Of a stretch of 64,000 nt of DNA, positions 52,114 through 62,222 are shown one piece after another. The DNA is from Hermatobates lingyangjiaoensis (lineage: Eukaryota > Arthropoda > Insecta > Hemiptera > Hermatobatidae). The notes beneath the pieces were generated by a model. The model made no database searches, had not been told where the DNA came from, and saw nothing but the letters and a program-made list of their open reading frames with translations. Made by a program: the position numbers and the translations under genes. Position 1 is the stretch's first letter; each line of letters begins with the position of its first letter. The stretch is from the NCBI GenBank assembly GCA_026182355.1, contig JAPFBL010001096.1, positions 1 through 64,000 on the forward strand. Reading direction: 5' to 3'.

Positions 52114-52369
52114 CTCTTCTACAAAGGGAGTCTTCAATTGACTATTGCGCCATGGAAACCACATACTAGTTGTCCCACTGAGTTTATCAGTTTTTCATAG
52201 TACTTGTAATTTTTTAAATGATAATTTGATTTGAAGAGACATTGGCTATCTATAGATAGGGGTTACACTTTTTTCGACGGAGCCTGTATGATCAAAATGT
52301 TAGAAAACTCTAAAAGAACAAGTAACTCAACTATTTTCTTTTAATTTATGTTAAAATATGTTATATCCA

Positions 52370-52530
52370 TCCCATTTCATATTGAGGTTTGATCATTGAT
52401 TGTTATTTCACGTGTTTATGTGAAATCTTTATGTGTACATCTCAGTTGGGTTTTTGACTCTGGTGAAGACAGCTTGTTACGGTTGAAAGATGTTAGTCTT
52501 TTTTTTTTCATTTTGTATGGTGGTTTGATA
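52370..52530 (+). repeat. GACU/AGUC-family repeat, mutated
   Basis: CCCATTTCATATTGAGGTTT, GATCATTGATTGTTATTTCA (inverted end), then CTCAGTTGGGTTTTTGACTC and the motif at 52456-52498, ending in ATTTTGTATGGTGGTTTGAT and TA. The core reads CTGGTGA rather than CTGANGA, so an essential A is lost; probably inactive. Confidence 0.55.
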
Positions 52531-52555
52531 TATATATATATATAAATCAAAATAT

Positions 52556-52849
52556 TAAAACGGTCCAAACCGGACAGATATATAAATGAAAAAAGACAAC
52601 AAAAGACTTATACGGTACGCGTGTTCGCTCGTGGTGGAATGGTGTCGTTCACGGGGGATTAGCCTGCAGCGCCTCGAGATACTACAACTGGTGACCGCCG
52701 CCTGGAGCCCCCAGTAGCCCTCTGCTTGTACGAGTGGACGCACGTGCCTCTTCCTCTTCCCTTCTTCTTCCCTTCTTCTCCCTGACGACGAACTTCAGTT
52801 CGAAATATCGACCCAGTAAGTTTTCTCGCTTCTTCTATTTGTTGTCTTT

Positions 52850-52880
<31 letters not shown>
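52556..52880. mobile_element. Asymmetric foldback PLE end (GACGACGAAC family)
   Basis: A short left arm (AATGAAAAAAGACAACAAAA, 52585) is the complement of the right tail GTTGTCTTTTTTCATATATA. Left of it, AAAACGGTCCAAACCGGACA is the complement of a PLE tail. The right part contains GC-rich 3' sequence and a motif at 52780-52818: CTGACGA, extra C, GAAC-TTCA-GTTC hairpin, GAAA, TATC, GAC. Stem I to the upstream TCTCC is poor. Confidence 0.6.
52780..52818 (+). ncRNA. Hammerhead-like motif (AAATATCGAC family)
   Basis: The core CTGACGA, an extra C, a perfect 4-bp GAAC/GTTC stem II with a TTCA loop, and GAAA are all present. A GAC segment follows AUAUC, which could give a U-C cleavage site. A convincing stem I partner upstream is missing. 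Confidence 0.4.
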
Positions 52881-52889
<9 letters not shown>

Positions 52890-52974
52890 TTTTTTTCGTT
52901 GGAAATACGATCCAAAACGGACAAATATAGTTCAATATAAACAAAGAAACATAGAGAAATCAGAAGAACACACT

Positions 52975-53017
52975 TACAGTCTCTAATTTTCGGTTTGAAC
53001 CGCCTTCAGGAGAGATA
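52975..53017 (-). ncRNA. Hammerhead ribozyme motif, left arm of 3.2 kb PLE dimer
   Basis: Minus-strand mirror of 56042-56084, with the same UCUC/GAGA stem I, CTGAAGA core, stem II and GAAA. One change is visible in stem II (CGGTTCAAACCG, with GCGGTT on the other side). Confidence 0.55.
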
Positions 53018-53345
53018 AGAGAGGGAAACCAAGCGCACTGGATCAGAGACGGTTGGAGACCAACAGTGTTGCCGCATGCGCGCCCGTTCACAGAAAATAA
53101 GGTAGACAGGAATCAATTTATAATTAATTTATAATTTATAAAATAAAATAATGGAATATGAAAACAATAAATATATAAAAAAGAAAAAAATTGAAAAAAT
53201 AAGGGAAATTGATACAGAGAAATTGATACATAAACAAAAGCGCTGACTATGCTATGATAAAATAAAATAAAACTAAGAATACAAATAATAATAACAAATG
53301 AAATAATTTAATAAAAAATGTGAAAAGGCAAGGAACTTTTAGACA

Positions 53346-54530
53346 TTATCGCTTTAGATTGAGGCCAGGTGCACTACGCGCACTTAATAGCCAAATATGG
53401 GCTTCTTCGGAGGCTCGTAGTGTGAGATCTTTGCTGTCAGGGGGTATTTGTCGCAGAATCTGTAACCTGTAGCACTCATTAAAAGGGAGACCGTGGCTAT
53501 TGGCATGTATGGCAATGGGAAGATGGGAGCGACTATTGACTGAAGCTCTGTGATTGTTCATACGGAGACTAAGCTTGGTGGATGCTTGGCCTACGTAGAA
53601 CGAATCACACTTGGTACACTCCAAACGGTACACACAGTTTTTGGAGGTACACGAGCAGTCAGTTGCAACAGGATAGAGGGTGTTATGGGGGGGAGCTGTG
53701 AAGTGTGGTTGGGGATTTATAATGGGACACGTGAGGCAACCTCGACGTCCGCACAGTTGCGCTCCAGAGGGCAAACTGTTTGCCCTCGTGGAGGTTAGCC
53801 TCCTGTGCGAAAGAAAATTGCCAAGGTTGGGAGGACGTCTGTAGGATAGGCGTGGCGGATTAGGAAAGGTTTTGGAGGTGGCTGGGGAAGAGGATATGAT
53901 CGGGAAAAGTTCTTTAATGATGGTACCCAGTCTGTGGATACCTGGGAAGTAGGTTGTTATAAGGTAGGGAGACCCAGAGGGAGAGGAAGAGGAGGTTGAT
54001 GTAGGATTGTGTGGGATCGTGGCAGGAACCAGTCTTCTGGTTAGGAAGGGGAGAGGGTAACCTCGCTCTACAAATTTACTTTTTAGGCTATTGATATGTA
54101 GGTGTTTATCTTGTAGTCTGTTACAAATCCGGTGAATTCGTATGGAGAGGGATCTCGGAATGGATTTCTTAATGTGGGGAGGGTGGCAGCTATTGAAGTG
54201 TAGATATAAATGGAGGATTAGAGGGTTTAGAATGGACGGAAGTAATGAGAGAACTATTGTTGAGGGTGATATCGACATCAAGAAAGGTAGTGGATCTGTT
54301 GGAAATGTTATGGGTAAAGGAGATGGAAGAGCAAAAAGATTTGAAGTTGTCGATGAAGACTTCCAACTCGGAAATGCCATGGGTCCAGATAAAGAAGATG
54401 TCATCGATGAAGCGGGTATACAGTGAGGGAAGAAGGTGGCAGGTTTGGAAAAAACTATTTTCAAGGTGAGCCATGAACAGATTGGCAAAGGAGGGAGCCA
54501 TTCTAGTTCCCATGGCCGTTCCTTTGAATT
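53346..54530 (-). pseudogene. PLE polyprotein, left copy (one frameshift)
   Basis: From the palindrome centre downward: KGTAMGTRMAPSFANLFMAH, LYTRFIDDIFFIWTHG, TTFLDVDITLNN, TSVHSKPSNPPF. Near 54213 one extra base shifts the frame (CCTCCATT against CCCCATT in the right copy). The original frame then continues to the stop at 53346 with the same thumb, linker and endonuclease as the right copy. Except for this indel and some differences next to the centre, the two copies encode the same protein. Confidence 0.8.
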
Positions 54531-55713
54531 TATCAAAGGAACGGCCATGGGAACTAGAATGGCTCCCTCCTTTGCCAATCTGTTCATGGCTCACCTTGAA
54601 AATAGTTTTTTCCAAACCTGCCACCTTCTTCCCTCACTGTATACCCGCTTCATCGATGACATCTTCTTTATCTGGACCCATGGCATTTCCGAGTTGGAAG
54701 TCTTCATCGACAACTTCAAATCTTTTTGCTCTTCCATCTCCTTTACCCATAACATTTCCAACAGATCCACTACCTTTCTTGATGTCGATATCACCCTCAA
54801 CAATAGTTCTCTCATTACTTCCGTCCATTCTAAACCCTCTAATCCCCATTTATATCTACACTTCAATAGCTGCCACCCTCCCCACATTAAGAAATCCATT
54901 CCGAGATCCCTCTCCATACGAATTCACCGGATTTGTAACAGACTACAAGATAAACACCTACATATCAATAGCCTAAAAAGTAAATTTGTAGAGCGAGGTT
55001 ACCCTCTCCCCTTCCTAACCAGAAGACTGGTTCCTGCCACGATCCCACACAATCCTACATCAACCTCCTCTTCCTCTCCCTCTGGGTCTCCCTACCTTAT
55101 AACAACCTACTTCCCAGGTATCCACAGACTGGGTACCATCATTAAAGAACTTTTCCCGATCATATCCTCTTCCCCAGCCACCTCCAAAACCTTTCCTAAT
55201 CCGCCACGCCTATCCTACAGACGTCCTCCCAACCTTGGCAATTTTCTTTCGCACAGGAGGCTAACCTCCACGAGGGCAAACAGTTTGCCCTCTGGAGCGC
55301 AACTGTGCGGACGTCGAGGTTGCCTCACGTGTCCCATTATAAATCCCCAACCACACTTCACAGCTCCCCCCCATAACACCCTCTATCCTGTTGCAACTGA
55401 CTGCTCGTGTACCTCCAAAAACTGTGTGTACCGTTTGGAGTGTACCAAGTGTGATTCGTTCTACGTAGGCCAAGCATCCACCAAGCTTAGTCTCCGTATG
55501 AACAATCACAGAGCTTCAGTCAATAGTCGCTCCCATCTTCCCATTGCCATACATGCCAATAGCCACGGTCTCCCTTTTAATGAGTGCTACAGGTTACAGA
55601 TTCTGCGACAAATACCCCCTGACAGCAAAGATCTCACACTACGAGCCTCCGAAGAAGCCCATATTTGGCTATTAAGTGCGCGTAGTGCACCTGGCCTCAA
55701 TCTAAAGCGATAA
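54529..55713 (+). CDS. PLE reverse transcriptase (partial) plus GIY-YIG endonuclease, intact reading frame
   Basis: About 394 codons are uninterrupted. The RT part has motif B-like KGTAMGTRMAPSFANLFM and the catalytic FIDDIFFIW, then NRSTTFLDVDITLNN and TSVHSKPSNPH of the thumb. A Ser/Pro-rich linker with YFPGIHRLGTIIKELFP follows, then CGRRGCLTC plus later Cys residues that may bind zinc. The endonuclease CVYRLECTKCDSFYVGQ, its Arg helix LSLRMNNHRAS and the ASEEAHIWLLSARS Glu come last. The frame formally starts upstream at 54436, but the first 30 codons are antisense of the left copy. Full-length PLEs have more RT 5' of GTAMG, so this is a truncated but well-preserved copy. Confidence 0.85.
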   Translation, partial: FIKGTAMGTRMAPSFANLFMAHLENSFFQTCHLLPSLYTRFIDDIFFIWTHGISELEVFIDNFKSFCSSISFTHNISNRSTTFLDVDITLNNSSLITSVHSKPSNPHLYLHFNSCHPPHIKKSIPRSLSIRIHRICNRLQDKHLHINSLKSKFVERGYPLPFLTRRLVPATIPHNPTSTSSSSPSGSPYLITTYFPGIHRLGTIIKELFPIISSSPATSKTFPNPPRLSYRRPPNLGNFLSHRRLTSTRANSLPSGAQLCGRRGCLTCPIINPQPHFTAPPHNTLYPVATDCSCTSKNCVYRLECTKCDSFYVGQASTKLSLRMNNHRASVNSRSHLPIAIHANSHGLPFNECYRLQILRQIPPDSKDLTLRASEEAHIWLLSARSAPGLNLKR

Positions 55714-56041
55714 TGTCTAAAAGTTCCTTGCCTTTTCACATTTTTTATTAAATTATTTCATTTGTTATTATTATTTGTATTCTTAGTTTTATTTTATTTT
55801 ATCATAGCATAGTCAGCGCTTTTGTTTATGTATCAATTTCTCTGTATCAATTTCCCTTATTTTTTCAATTTTTTCTTTTTTATATATTTATTGTTTTCAT
55901 ATTCCATTATTTTATTTTATAAATTATAAATTAATTATAAATTGATTCCTGTCTACCTTATTTTCTGTGAACGGGCGCGCATGCGGCAACACTGTTGGTC
56001 TCCAACCGTCTCTGATCCAGTGCGCTTGGTTTCCCTCTCTT

Positions 56042-56084
56042 ATCTCTCCTGAAGACGGTTCAAACCGAAAATTAGAGACTGTAA
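56042..56084 (+). ncRNA. Hammerhead ribozyme motif, right arm of 3.2 kb PLE dimer
   Basis: TCTC (56045-56048) precedes CTGAAGA (56049-56055), then an extra C, GGTT-CA-AACC stem II, GAAA (56067-56070), ATTA, and GAGA (56075-56078). UCUC and GAGA give a perfect 4-bp stem I; cleavage would follow the A of AUUA. It lies about 330 bp after the endonuclease stop and 50 bp before the element end, on the coding strand. Confidence 0.65.
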
Positions 56085-56134
56085 GTGTGTTCTTCTGATT
56101 TCTCTATGTTTCTTTGTTTATATTGAACTATATA

Positions 56135-56135
<1 letters not shown>

Positions 56136-56190
<55 letters not shown>

Positions 56191-58734
56191 CAGACGGAGT
56201 TGTAATCATTACCTCCAAATCAATTTGCTTTTATAGTAGAAATGAAAAGGGAAGTATGCACATATTCCCTTTTTAATGGGTTTAAAAGTTAACTGCGTAG
56301 ATCATTATTTGTAACTTGTTACCTTTTTGAGTAGTGAAATAACTTATTGTTTTTATTTAATTATGTTTAGAATCCAAGGTAAGAATCTAACATTCTAAAT
56401 ATAGCATCTTCAGGTTGTATCTAAAACACAAGTTAACACGCATATAATGGAAACTTTGAAATCAATAATATTATGTATGTTATAGGCAATATAGTTGGGT
56501 ACCTATCTTAATGATAAGAAGGAATGAATGTGGCGGAAGTCAAGAGAACATCAAATGTCAAAAGGGTTACAGGGAAAATGTGCAATTTCTTCCAGTTCAT
56601 ATAGCATAGCTTATCTCCTTTTAGGACACTACCGCTTTCGTAAGCACACTTTCTGCTTTTACACGCATTCCTTAACCTTTTCCCTTCCCTGATTTTTTTT
56701 CCATCCTTTCTTGTTTGTTCTCACCAACAGTATACTACGACTTATAAACAAAATTCTGAACTTTCTAGACTAAGGTTGTCCAATTTACCAAAGACTCAAG
56801 TGTCAAAATTAAAACCTTGTATAGAGTTGGAAGGTCAACTTTGTATTTATATTATAAACTTAAACTTTTAACATATCAATAGGATGAGTGTGTAAAGTGA
56901 AGTTATTAATTAACACAGTGGTAGTAAATTACTTTACATGAGATTAGTATTTGTTTTACATAAATAACAACAATATATTACAGTATATATTGTTCTCTAT
57001 GTAAGAAAAATATATATGGAGCATATTTTTATCATTAATCATTTGGTTAACATCGCAATGACAATCAATACATTTAGAGTGAACATTATGGTAGATAAGC
57101 TCCATCAACCAATGAACTAATGGCTCGTTAACGAGAGGTGGTTATAATATCCACCTCCAGTTCTTTTGTCGTCAACCTCGAGTTGAAGTACAGACACGTC
57201 AGAAAGGTTGATAGTATTAAATTTTTAAACTTAAAACTTATTATATTATTAAAACTTAGCCGTTTTTTATTGAAAGAAACATTTTTAAAAAAATTCAAAA
57301 TATACTCTTACACGTGTTTTTGTTCTTGTAATTTCGGAAAAAAAGTGCTGAGCTAATTCCTTCAAGAGGTACTATTTATGTGTATGATTTCATTATGATC
57401 CGTAAAAGTGTATGACTTGTATTGTGTCCTCAAACTTTTGGAATAATGGGTCAAATATTTTATGTTTGATAGAAGCACTGTGATAAATATATATAAATAT
57501 ACTACTGTATATTTATATATAATATATATAAATACACTGTGAAGCATAAATATAATATATTTCTTTCATTTAGAGCTAAAGTCAATTTGATGATAGTCTG
57601 AAACTTTAAACCCTCTCGGGTTAGAGTTCTAGGTGAAAAAAGTTATTTTTCCATGAGGTGAAAATTAAGTCAAATTTTCACCTAGTTTATATTATTCTAA
57701 ATATAAAGAGAAAGAAATATAATCTTTCTGTTTAAAGATATCTCTTTTTCTATACTGTATGAATACATTTTTATCATTTCTTTCTCATTTTTGACCTGAT
57801 GACATTTCGCACCACAAATTGGTGACCTCTTGTCCTGGTGGAGGGTTTACTTGCCCCCATTGCTGCCTAACTTGATCTCTCATATCGTAACGACCACGTG
57901 TGTACAAAAAGTCTCAAAGTAATATTACTGAAGAAAGAAACACAAACTCCTCAGCCACTCAATATAGAGACCGGAAACAGTTCAGACAGTGTAAGGACCT
58001 CTGTAATAAAACTACAGGCAGGGTCCACCTCCTTGTCTGCTGGAATGATCTGTTTTCCCGGAAATGAAATCTCACTTCGAAAATCGATCTACCATTTTGA
58101 CTGGCTTCACAATAATTTAGTTTTCAAGATTGAATTTTTACACTCACTTGTTTTCACAAAAGAGATAACGTAAAATATTGTTGAATATATGGTTACAACA
58201 GGTAAACTACGAATATAATTCTGTCATTGATATACGGCTTTGTAACTTTTTTCCTATTTGTAACTTTAGAATGAAATGTAGTGTAGACTAAATAATGTCT
58301 ACATCAAAGCGCTAGCATTATTAAAGATATTTCGTTTGAGTTGAAATGTTGATCGACTTGAAGGAGGTAAGAGAAATAAAGATATTGTTGGGGTGTGAGG
58401 AGTGGTTCAAGTAGTCTGCAAAGATGAAAGTCTCAGTAATTAATCTTTGAAACGCTCTTCTAGATCAACCTGCCGTTTACTGTAAAATCTTTTATTACCA
58501 GGGCTGCAAATATTCCATTATTAACAATAATCGAGTTAATGTTGTGTGAACATATCGTAAACATAATCTCTTTAATACATTAAAACTGAAGTTTTAATAA
58601 AATATGCGTCATTCCATCTCTGAAAGGGTTATCACGTATAAAATACAACTTAAGAATTGAACAAATTTAAAAAAAATATTTTTTAAAGCGTTTTGGTTAC
58701 CGTTTAAACTGGGCTTTCAAACTAATGTTTATAA
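56136..58734. other. TA tract and AT-rich sequence; one unassigned open frame
   Basis: 56130-56190 is a long (TA)n. At 57898-58173 a 91-codon plus frame (MCTKSLKVILLKKETQTP...) has mixed composition and follows GC-richer sequence (GTGACCTCTTGTCCTGGTGG), but no family is recognised. Nothing else is identified. Confidence 0.35.
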
Positions 58735-58825
58735 CTTTGTGGTATCACAAGGGGCCGGCTTGCGGCCTATGTGTGTTCTCTCTTGGGACGGCCACTGTAA
58801 CCTAACCTAACCTAATCTAATGTTT
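58735..58825 (+). repeat. SINE 3' end with AACCT tail
   Basis: TGGTATCACAAGGGGCCGGC, GGCCTATGTGTGTTCTCTC matches the 3' part of the SINE at 41255 (on its minus strand TGTCACAAAGGGCC...GCCTACGTGTGTTCTCT). It ends GTAACCTAACCTAACCTAAT, so the AACCT units directly follow the SINE 3' end, as at 11315-11345. Confidence 0.7.
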
Positions 58826-59690
58826 ATAAAGACACAAGGTAGCTATCATAACTAGGGGTTATAATTTTTACTGTTATGTATATTTTATCTGAATATTAAT
58901 CTCAATTATAAAATATATTACCAAATGTGAAATGATAATACTCGTATAAATACAACCAAACCCTTCTCGAAAATTTTGTTCTCTGTAAAATAATCTTGTG
59001 TGTTAATATTCATTTTTGATTAATATTTTCTACATATAAAAAATTAAATATTAACACTTAAATTTGTGATTGAAGAATTAGACTTGGGGGACTTCAGTCA
59101 AAATTAATACCAAAATTTATATATTAAAATCAAATGTATATGGATCTTAGGGTTGTTATAAAACTGATGACTCAGAAGGAGTCAGCTATCTAGTAACTTG
59201 CGTATCGAATCCTTTTTCCTGATCACTCGACACTCTCATTATTTATCACATCACATACATACATTAACATACAGCTTTCGACAATGTAAAATTATTGTAA
59301 GCCAGAAATTTACTTTTAACTGTAAAAAGTGTTTTAAATCCACTTTGTCCAATTTGAATAGTTGAAATATTGTTTATGGATTATATGTTGGGCGTTTCAG
59401 TTTACACGCTCGTAAATTATTTCTGTAAGCATGGCATTACTGATTATCTTCAAGTACTAGTGTATCGTGTGCACTCTTGGGGGCCTGTGCGCTGTTGATG
59501 ATGAAGAATGTTTGTTTGTTAGAGTGGCAGTGAAGAACACAAGAGTGTTCTTCCTTAAGTCGACTTTAGACACTGCAGGATTCTTTTTTCTGATAATAAA
59601 CAATGAGATGGGAAAATATATTTCTCATCAAAATACTAAAAAATAACACATCTAATATTTACATTTGAAAAAAAAACCATAATTTTTATG
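58826..59690. other. AT-rich sequence downstream of the LINE 3' truncation
   Basis: No poly-A tail or clear 3' untranslated region of the LINE is seen. A GC-richer patch at 59460-59545 (TGCACTCTTGGGGGCCTGTG) is unassigned. Confidence 0.35.
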
Positions 59691-59696
59691 TTGAAA

Positions 59697-62105
59697 CTAA
59701 AAACGCGTTTTGGTATTTGGGGTTTGGTAACGCCCCCGGGAAATAAAAAGAACTTTCGATTTGTTATTGCTAAATATTATTTTGTTGTCAACAGACCAAC
59801 GGTAAACTGTTGTCAGGACTTGGTTGGCCAGTGCTTCCGCACTTAATATGGTTTTCCCTTTTAATACTATTAGTAAATCATCAGCAAATGCATTTACAAT
59901 GACATGATTCGGAAAAGGCATTTTTAACAAGGAGTTGAATTGAATTTTCCAATAACCAGGGCTGCTACATGACCCTTGTGGACAACCTTTAGTCACTTTT
60001 CTGGAGATTCCTAAGAACTTTGTGGCCATAACTGCGCGTCTGTCATTGAAATAGCTTTTTGATAGGTTGTACAAATTTGAAGGGCATTCACTATTTTTCA
60101 GTTCAGCAAGAATAGAAGGCCACCAAGCAGCATCAAATGCTCCCTGCACGTCAAGCGCTATCATTACTACTACTTGTTTATCATCTAGACCTGTTTTTAT
60201 AAAATCCCTAGCTCTCATCAGTGCGTCAACAGTACTTGCTTGTGGTGTAAACCCGTACTGATTCATACTGAGTAGATTTTTGCTATACATGAAATGCATT
60301 ATTCTAGCCATTAGTAATTTTTCGAATAATTTTCCTGCGACCGGTAGCAAGCTGATGGGCCGGAATTTAGAGCAGTCTTCCACGTTTTCTTTCCCTGGTT
60401 TTGCAATAGGTATAATAAAAGCTTCCTTCCAGACTGTTGGGGACACCCCTCGGCTTAGTAGTATATTGTACATGGCTAGGGAAAAGTGTGGGAAAGAATC
60501 CACAAATTTCCTTAAGATGGAACTTGTAATGCCATCTTGACCTGGTGATTTCCGTGGATTAATATCATTCAGTGCAGATCTAAGTTCTACTGCCCTAAAA
60601 GGAATATCGTTGGGGCTATTGGAAACATACTCTTCTACTTCCATTCTGACTCTAGCACATTGTTCGTTGTCTGTTTGATCATCTTCTGGGCAGAAAGCAT
60701 CTAGAAGAACTTCTAAAGTTTCTTTAAAGTCTTTTGTGTACGTCCCGTCAGCTTTCTTGATTGTCGTTTGATTTGTAGCAGTTCTCATTTTTCCTGCAGC
60801 TATCCTATACACTATGTTCCATGGGTTTTCTCGCCCTGTGGCGTTGCAGTAACTTTTCCATGACTTTAGTTTTGCTTCGACAATTCCTTGTTCGTAGACT
60901 TTTTTAGTTGCAAAATACTCTTGTTTTCTAACTTCCCTTAGATGTGAGTCTCTCCTCGTCCGTTGATATTTTCTTCTTAGGTGCCTGACGGTATGTCTAG
61001 TGTTTGATAACTCGTTATTCCACCATGGTACTGAGCGTCGGCCTTGGCCTCCGCGGTGTCTGATCGGAAATGCTTTGATACATGAATTAGTAAGGGATCT
61101 GTTAATCTGTGATATTGCTTCATCTACGTTGTCATATTCGGTTATCCACTCTGTGAGATGAGTATCTAGGTCACTATTATTATTGTTATTGTAAGTGTGT
61201 CGGGTAAGATGACTTAGGCTGACGGATAGTTCCTCTATAAACTTGTTCCAGTTGTCTTCATTATTTGTGTTGAACCTTAGGGACATTAGTTCTCTTGATG
61301 GTCTGCAACTTTGTGGTATCTGAAGACTGATTTTAAACTTGATTATTGAGTGGTCAGAACAGCTTATTTCAGTAGAGCACTTGGAAGAAGAAATATATTT
61401 GAGCATTTGTGAATTGGCTATTGTTAGGTCTATGTTACTGCTACCTTGGATTGTCTGGAAAGATGGTGTTCCTGTATCTTCATTAACGAATAATAGTGAT
61501 TGTTGTGCTAAAAATGCCTCTAGTTTTAATCCTCTGCTATCAGTCTGACTGTCAAACCAAGATTTGGAACGACTATTCCTATCGGCTGCAATCACAAGTG
61601 GGAGCCCTTTAGTGAAGTGGATCACTCTCTGAAGAATTCCTAGGTCTGCTTCTATGTCTTTCAGTTTGTCCATGTATATGGCAACCATAAAGAATTTAAA
61701 ACCTCTATTGTTCACTTCTACTAGGACAGTGTCCTCATTTGAATGTTGGCTGATTAATAACACGTCTATTTTAGGGTCACGAACTATTATCGCTGCTCTT
61801 TTCTTTTTTGTACCGGCGCTGAAAATTCTATAGTGGAGTGGCCAACCTCCTAATTTGAAATTGATATTGTACGGTTCTTGGGCCATAGCTATTTTCACAT
61901 TCTTCCTTTCCATTAACTCATTTACAGCGTGTGTAGCCTTCCTGCTATGTTGCAAATTTATTTGTATACACTCTATGCTTTTGTTGGTTTCCATTAAAAC
62001 ATTCTTAGTTAGATTAATTGCCATAGTCAATTGAGTCTCTTTTTCTTCCAAGCAGCATTTGATAATACGGGCAACTTCTACTTGAGGCAGGATGGTTTGT
62101 GGCAA
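59697..62105 (-). CDS. R1-clade non-LTR retrotransposon ORF2 (endonuclease-RT), truncated at both ends
   Basis: 802 codons on the minus strand, without a break. Residues about 46-258 form an APE-type endonuclease: IQINLQHSRKATH, AQEPY (75-79), VIAADRNSRSKSWFDSQTDS with the DxN-like site, SSNIDLTIA and CSDHS (249-253). Residues about 555-780 form the reverse transcriptase: AFIIPIAKPGKENVEDCSKF, FRPISLLPVAGKLFE, ALDVQGAFDAAWWPSIL (motif A), VTKGCPQGSCSSPGYW (motif B), VNAFADDLLIVLKG (FADD, 740-743). The AWWPSIL and KGCPQGS blocks fit the R1/TRAS group, common in arthropods. Missing are ORF1 and everything after the RT thumb. The first codon used is TTG, so the true start is unknown; the 5' end abuts the GT microsatellite. 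Confidence 0.9.
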   Translation of the reverse strand: MPQTILPQVEVARIIKCCLEEKETQLTMAINLTKNVLMETNKSIECIQINLQHSRKATHAVNELMERKNVKIAMAQEPYNINFKLGGWPLHYRIFSAGTKKKRAAIIVRDPKIDVLLISQHSNEDTVLVEVNNRGFKFFMVAIYMDKLKDIEADLGILQRVIHFTKGLPLVIAADRNSRSKSWFDSQTDSRGLKLEAFLAQQSLLFVNEDTGTPSFQTIQGSSNIDLTIANSQMLKYISSSKCSTEISCSDHSIIKFKISLQIPQSCRPSRELMSLRFNTNNEDNWNKFIEELSVSLSHLTRHTYNNNNNSDLDTHLTEWITEYDNVDEAISQINRSLTNSCIKAFPIRHRGGQGRRSVPWWNNELSNTRHTVRHLRRKYQRTRRDSHLREVRKQEYFATKKVYEQGIVEAKLKSWKSYCNATGRENPWNIVYRIAAGKMRTATNQTTIKKADGTYTKDFKETLEVLLDAFCPEDDQTDNEQCARVRMEVEEYVSNSPNDIPFRAVELRSALNDINPRKSPGQDGITSSILRKFVDSFPHFSLAMYNILLSRGVSPTVWKEAFIIPIAKPGKENVEDCSKFRPISLLPVAGKLFEKLLMARIMHFMYSKNLLSMNQYGFTPQASTVDALMRARDFIKTGLDDKQVVVMIALDVQGAFDAAWWPSILAELKNSECPSNLYNLSKSYFNDRRAVMATKFLGISRKVTKGCPQGSCSSPGYWKIQFNSLLKMPFPNHVIVNAFADDLLIVLKGKTILSAEALANQVLTTVYRWSVDNKIIFSNNKSKVLFISRGRYQTPNTKTRF

Positions 62106-62169
62106 ATTTAGAAGGCTTTTTGCTGTACTTGTTAAAGTTTAAGCAGTTTATGCATGACGCTATGCTGTT

Positions 62170-62175
62170 ATGTGT

Positions 62176-62222
<47 letters not shown>

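Larger units (their letters stand above)
52905..56135. mobile_element. Penelope-like element, near-perfect 3.2 kb inverted dimer
   Basis: Two head-to-head PLE copies meet at 54530 with only a 5-bp spacer (CCTTTGA-ATTTA-TCAAAGG). Both are truncated at the same codon region, just before the RT GTAMG motif. Each arm is about 1.6 kb: RT palm end, thumb, linker, GIY-YIG endonuclease, about 330 bp of 3' non-coding sequence, ribozyme motif and tail. The right end runs into a long TA tract (56130-56185). The left end carries an extra tail (TTTTTTTCGTTGGAAATACG). I saw one 1-base gap between arms, near 54213. Confidence 0.9.

Noticed and set aside
54436..54528. N-terminal 31 residues MAGLEKTIFKVSHEQ... 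of the long PLE frame
   Set aside because: They are antisense of the left arm read through the palindrome, not PLE protein.
54142..54917. Several overlapping plus and minus frames around the PLE palindrome centre (for example frames starting MERDLGMDF or MGIRGFRMD)
   Set aside because: They are antisense shadows of the PLE coding arms and appear in mirrored pairs.
60067..60540. Plus-strand frames over the LINE
   Set aside because: Antisense shadows of the reverse transcriptase frame.
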